Source: Incurvaria masculella (taxonomy: Eukaryota > Arthropoda > Insecta > Lepidoptera > Incurvariidae). From it: a stretch of 64,000 nucleotides of DNA. The notes under the pieces are model-generated. The model did not search any database. It saw only the letters and a list, made by a program, of their open reading frames with translations, and was not told where the DNA came from. How positions within the stretch are numbered: position 1 is the stretch's first letter; every line of letters starts with the position of its first letter. The position numbers and the translations under genes are program-made. Where the stretch lies: the NCBI GenBank assembly GCA_946894095.1, contig OX335660.1, positions 8,685,001 to 8,749,000 of the forward strand. The letters are read 5' to 3'. Positions 63,931 through 64,000 of this stretch are shown here, one piece after another.

Positions 63931-64000
63931 GGTGGCCCAACCCGGCGGCCTCAACTCATTTGCGGGCACGGTACAAAAACGTGCTGTTGCGCTCTGGGAC
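63927..64000. mobile_element. TTAA MITE (family GGTGGCCCAACCCG), left end only
   Basis: TTAA at 63927-63930 followed by GGTGGCCCAACCCGGCGGCC and GTGCTGTTGCGCTCTGGGAC, matching the start of the copies at 21538 and 57234. The rest lies beyond the window. Confidence 0.88.

Noticed and set aside
63028..64000. Further 5' msps exons inside the window
   Set aside because: No minus-strand segment here matches TOG-type sequence; the space is filled by a SINE-like repeat, a LINE fragment and a MITE.

Overview
The window is nuclear DNA from an insect, almost certainly a moth or butterfly (Lepidoptera). The support is many short exons in AT-rich introns, dense families of TTAA-flanked MITEs and SINEs, short TTAGG-type (insect telomere) arrays, and two insect housekeeping genes rebuilt exon by exon. 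There is no prokaryotic operon structure.

Layout. (1) 1-2592, minus strand: the 5' four exons of an uncharacterised nuclear-looking, possibly transposon-derived gene that runs off the left edge. (2) 3737-10235: a TTAA-flanked foldback MITE split by a complete 6.1 kb LINE (3822-9938, 12-bp target duplication, both ORFs open). (3) 10907-14000: a TA-flanked element with ~257-bp inverted repeats, followed by a frameshifted Tc1/mariner-type transposase whose last two catalytic residues are 82 residues apart. (4) 14607-36182, plus strand: the mitochondrial DNA polymerase gamma catalytic subunit in 17 exons (1189 codons plus stop, all splice phases consistent, all exonuclease and polymerase motifs present). 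(5) 36183-40456: convergent intergenic stretch, probably holding the long 3' UTR of the next gene. (6) 40457-63027, minus strand: 28 exons (1596 codons plus stop) of the XMAP215/ch-TOG/Mini spindles microtubule polymerase, from just before TOG3 to the C-terminus; TOG1-TOG2 lie beyond the right edge. (7) 63433-64000: a LINE reverse-transcriptase fragment interrupted by a TTAA MITE.

The two housekeeping genes are unrelated in function (mtDNA replication and spindle microtubule growth) and simply lie tail to tail. The accessory interest is in the introns: a 72-bp minisatellite that has copied an msps splice acceptor ten times; decayed partial copies of two msps exons; SINEs that share one body but carry either a tRNA-like or a 5S rRNA-like promoter head; foldback elements with TTAGG arrays in their loop; and datable nested insertions. 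I found no single coherent new multi-gene system; the strongest leads are these repeat and exon structures. All exon boundaries are read by eye from splice signals, reading phase and family resemblance, without alignment or transcript data.
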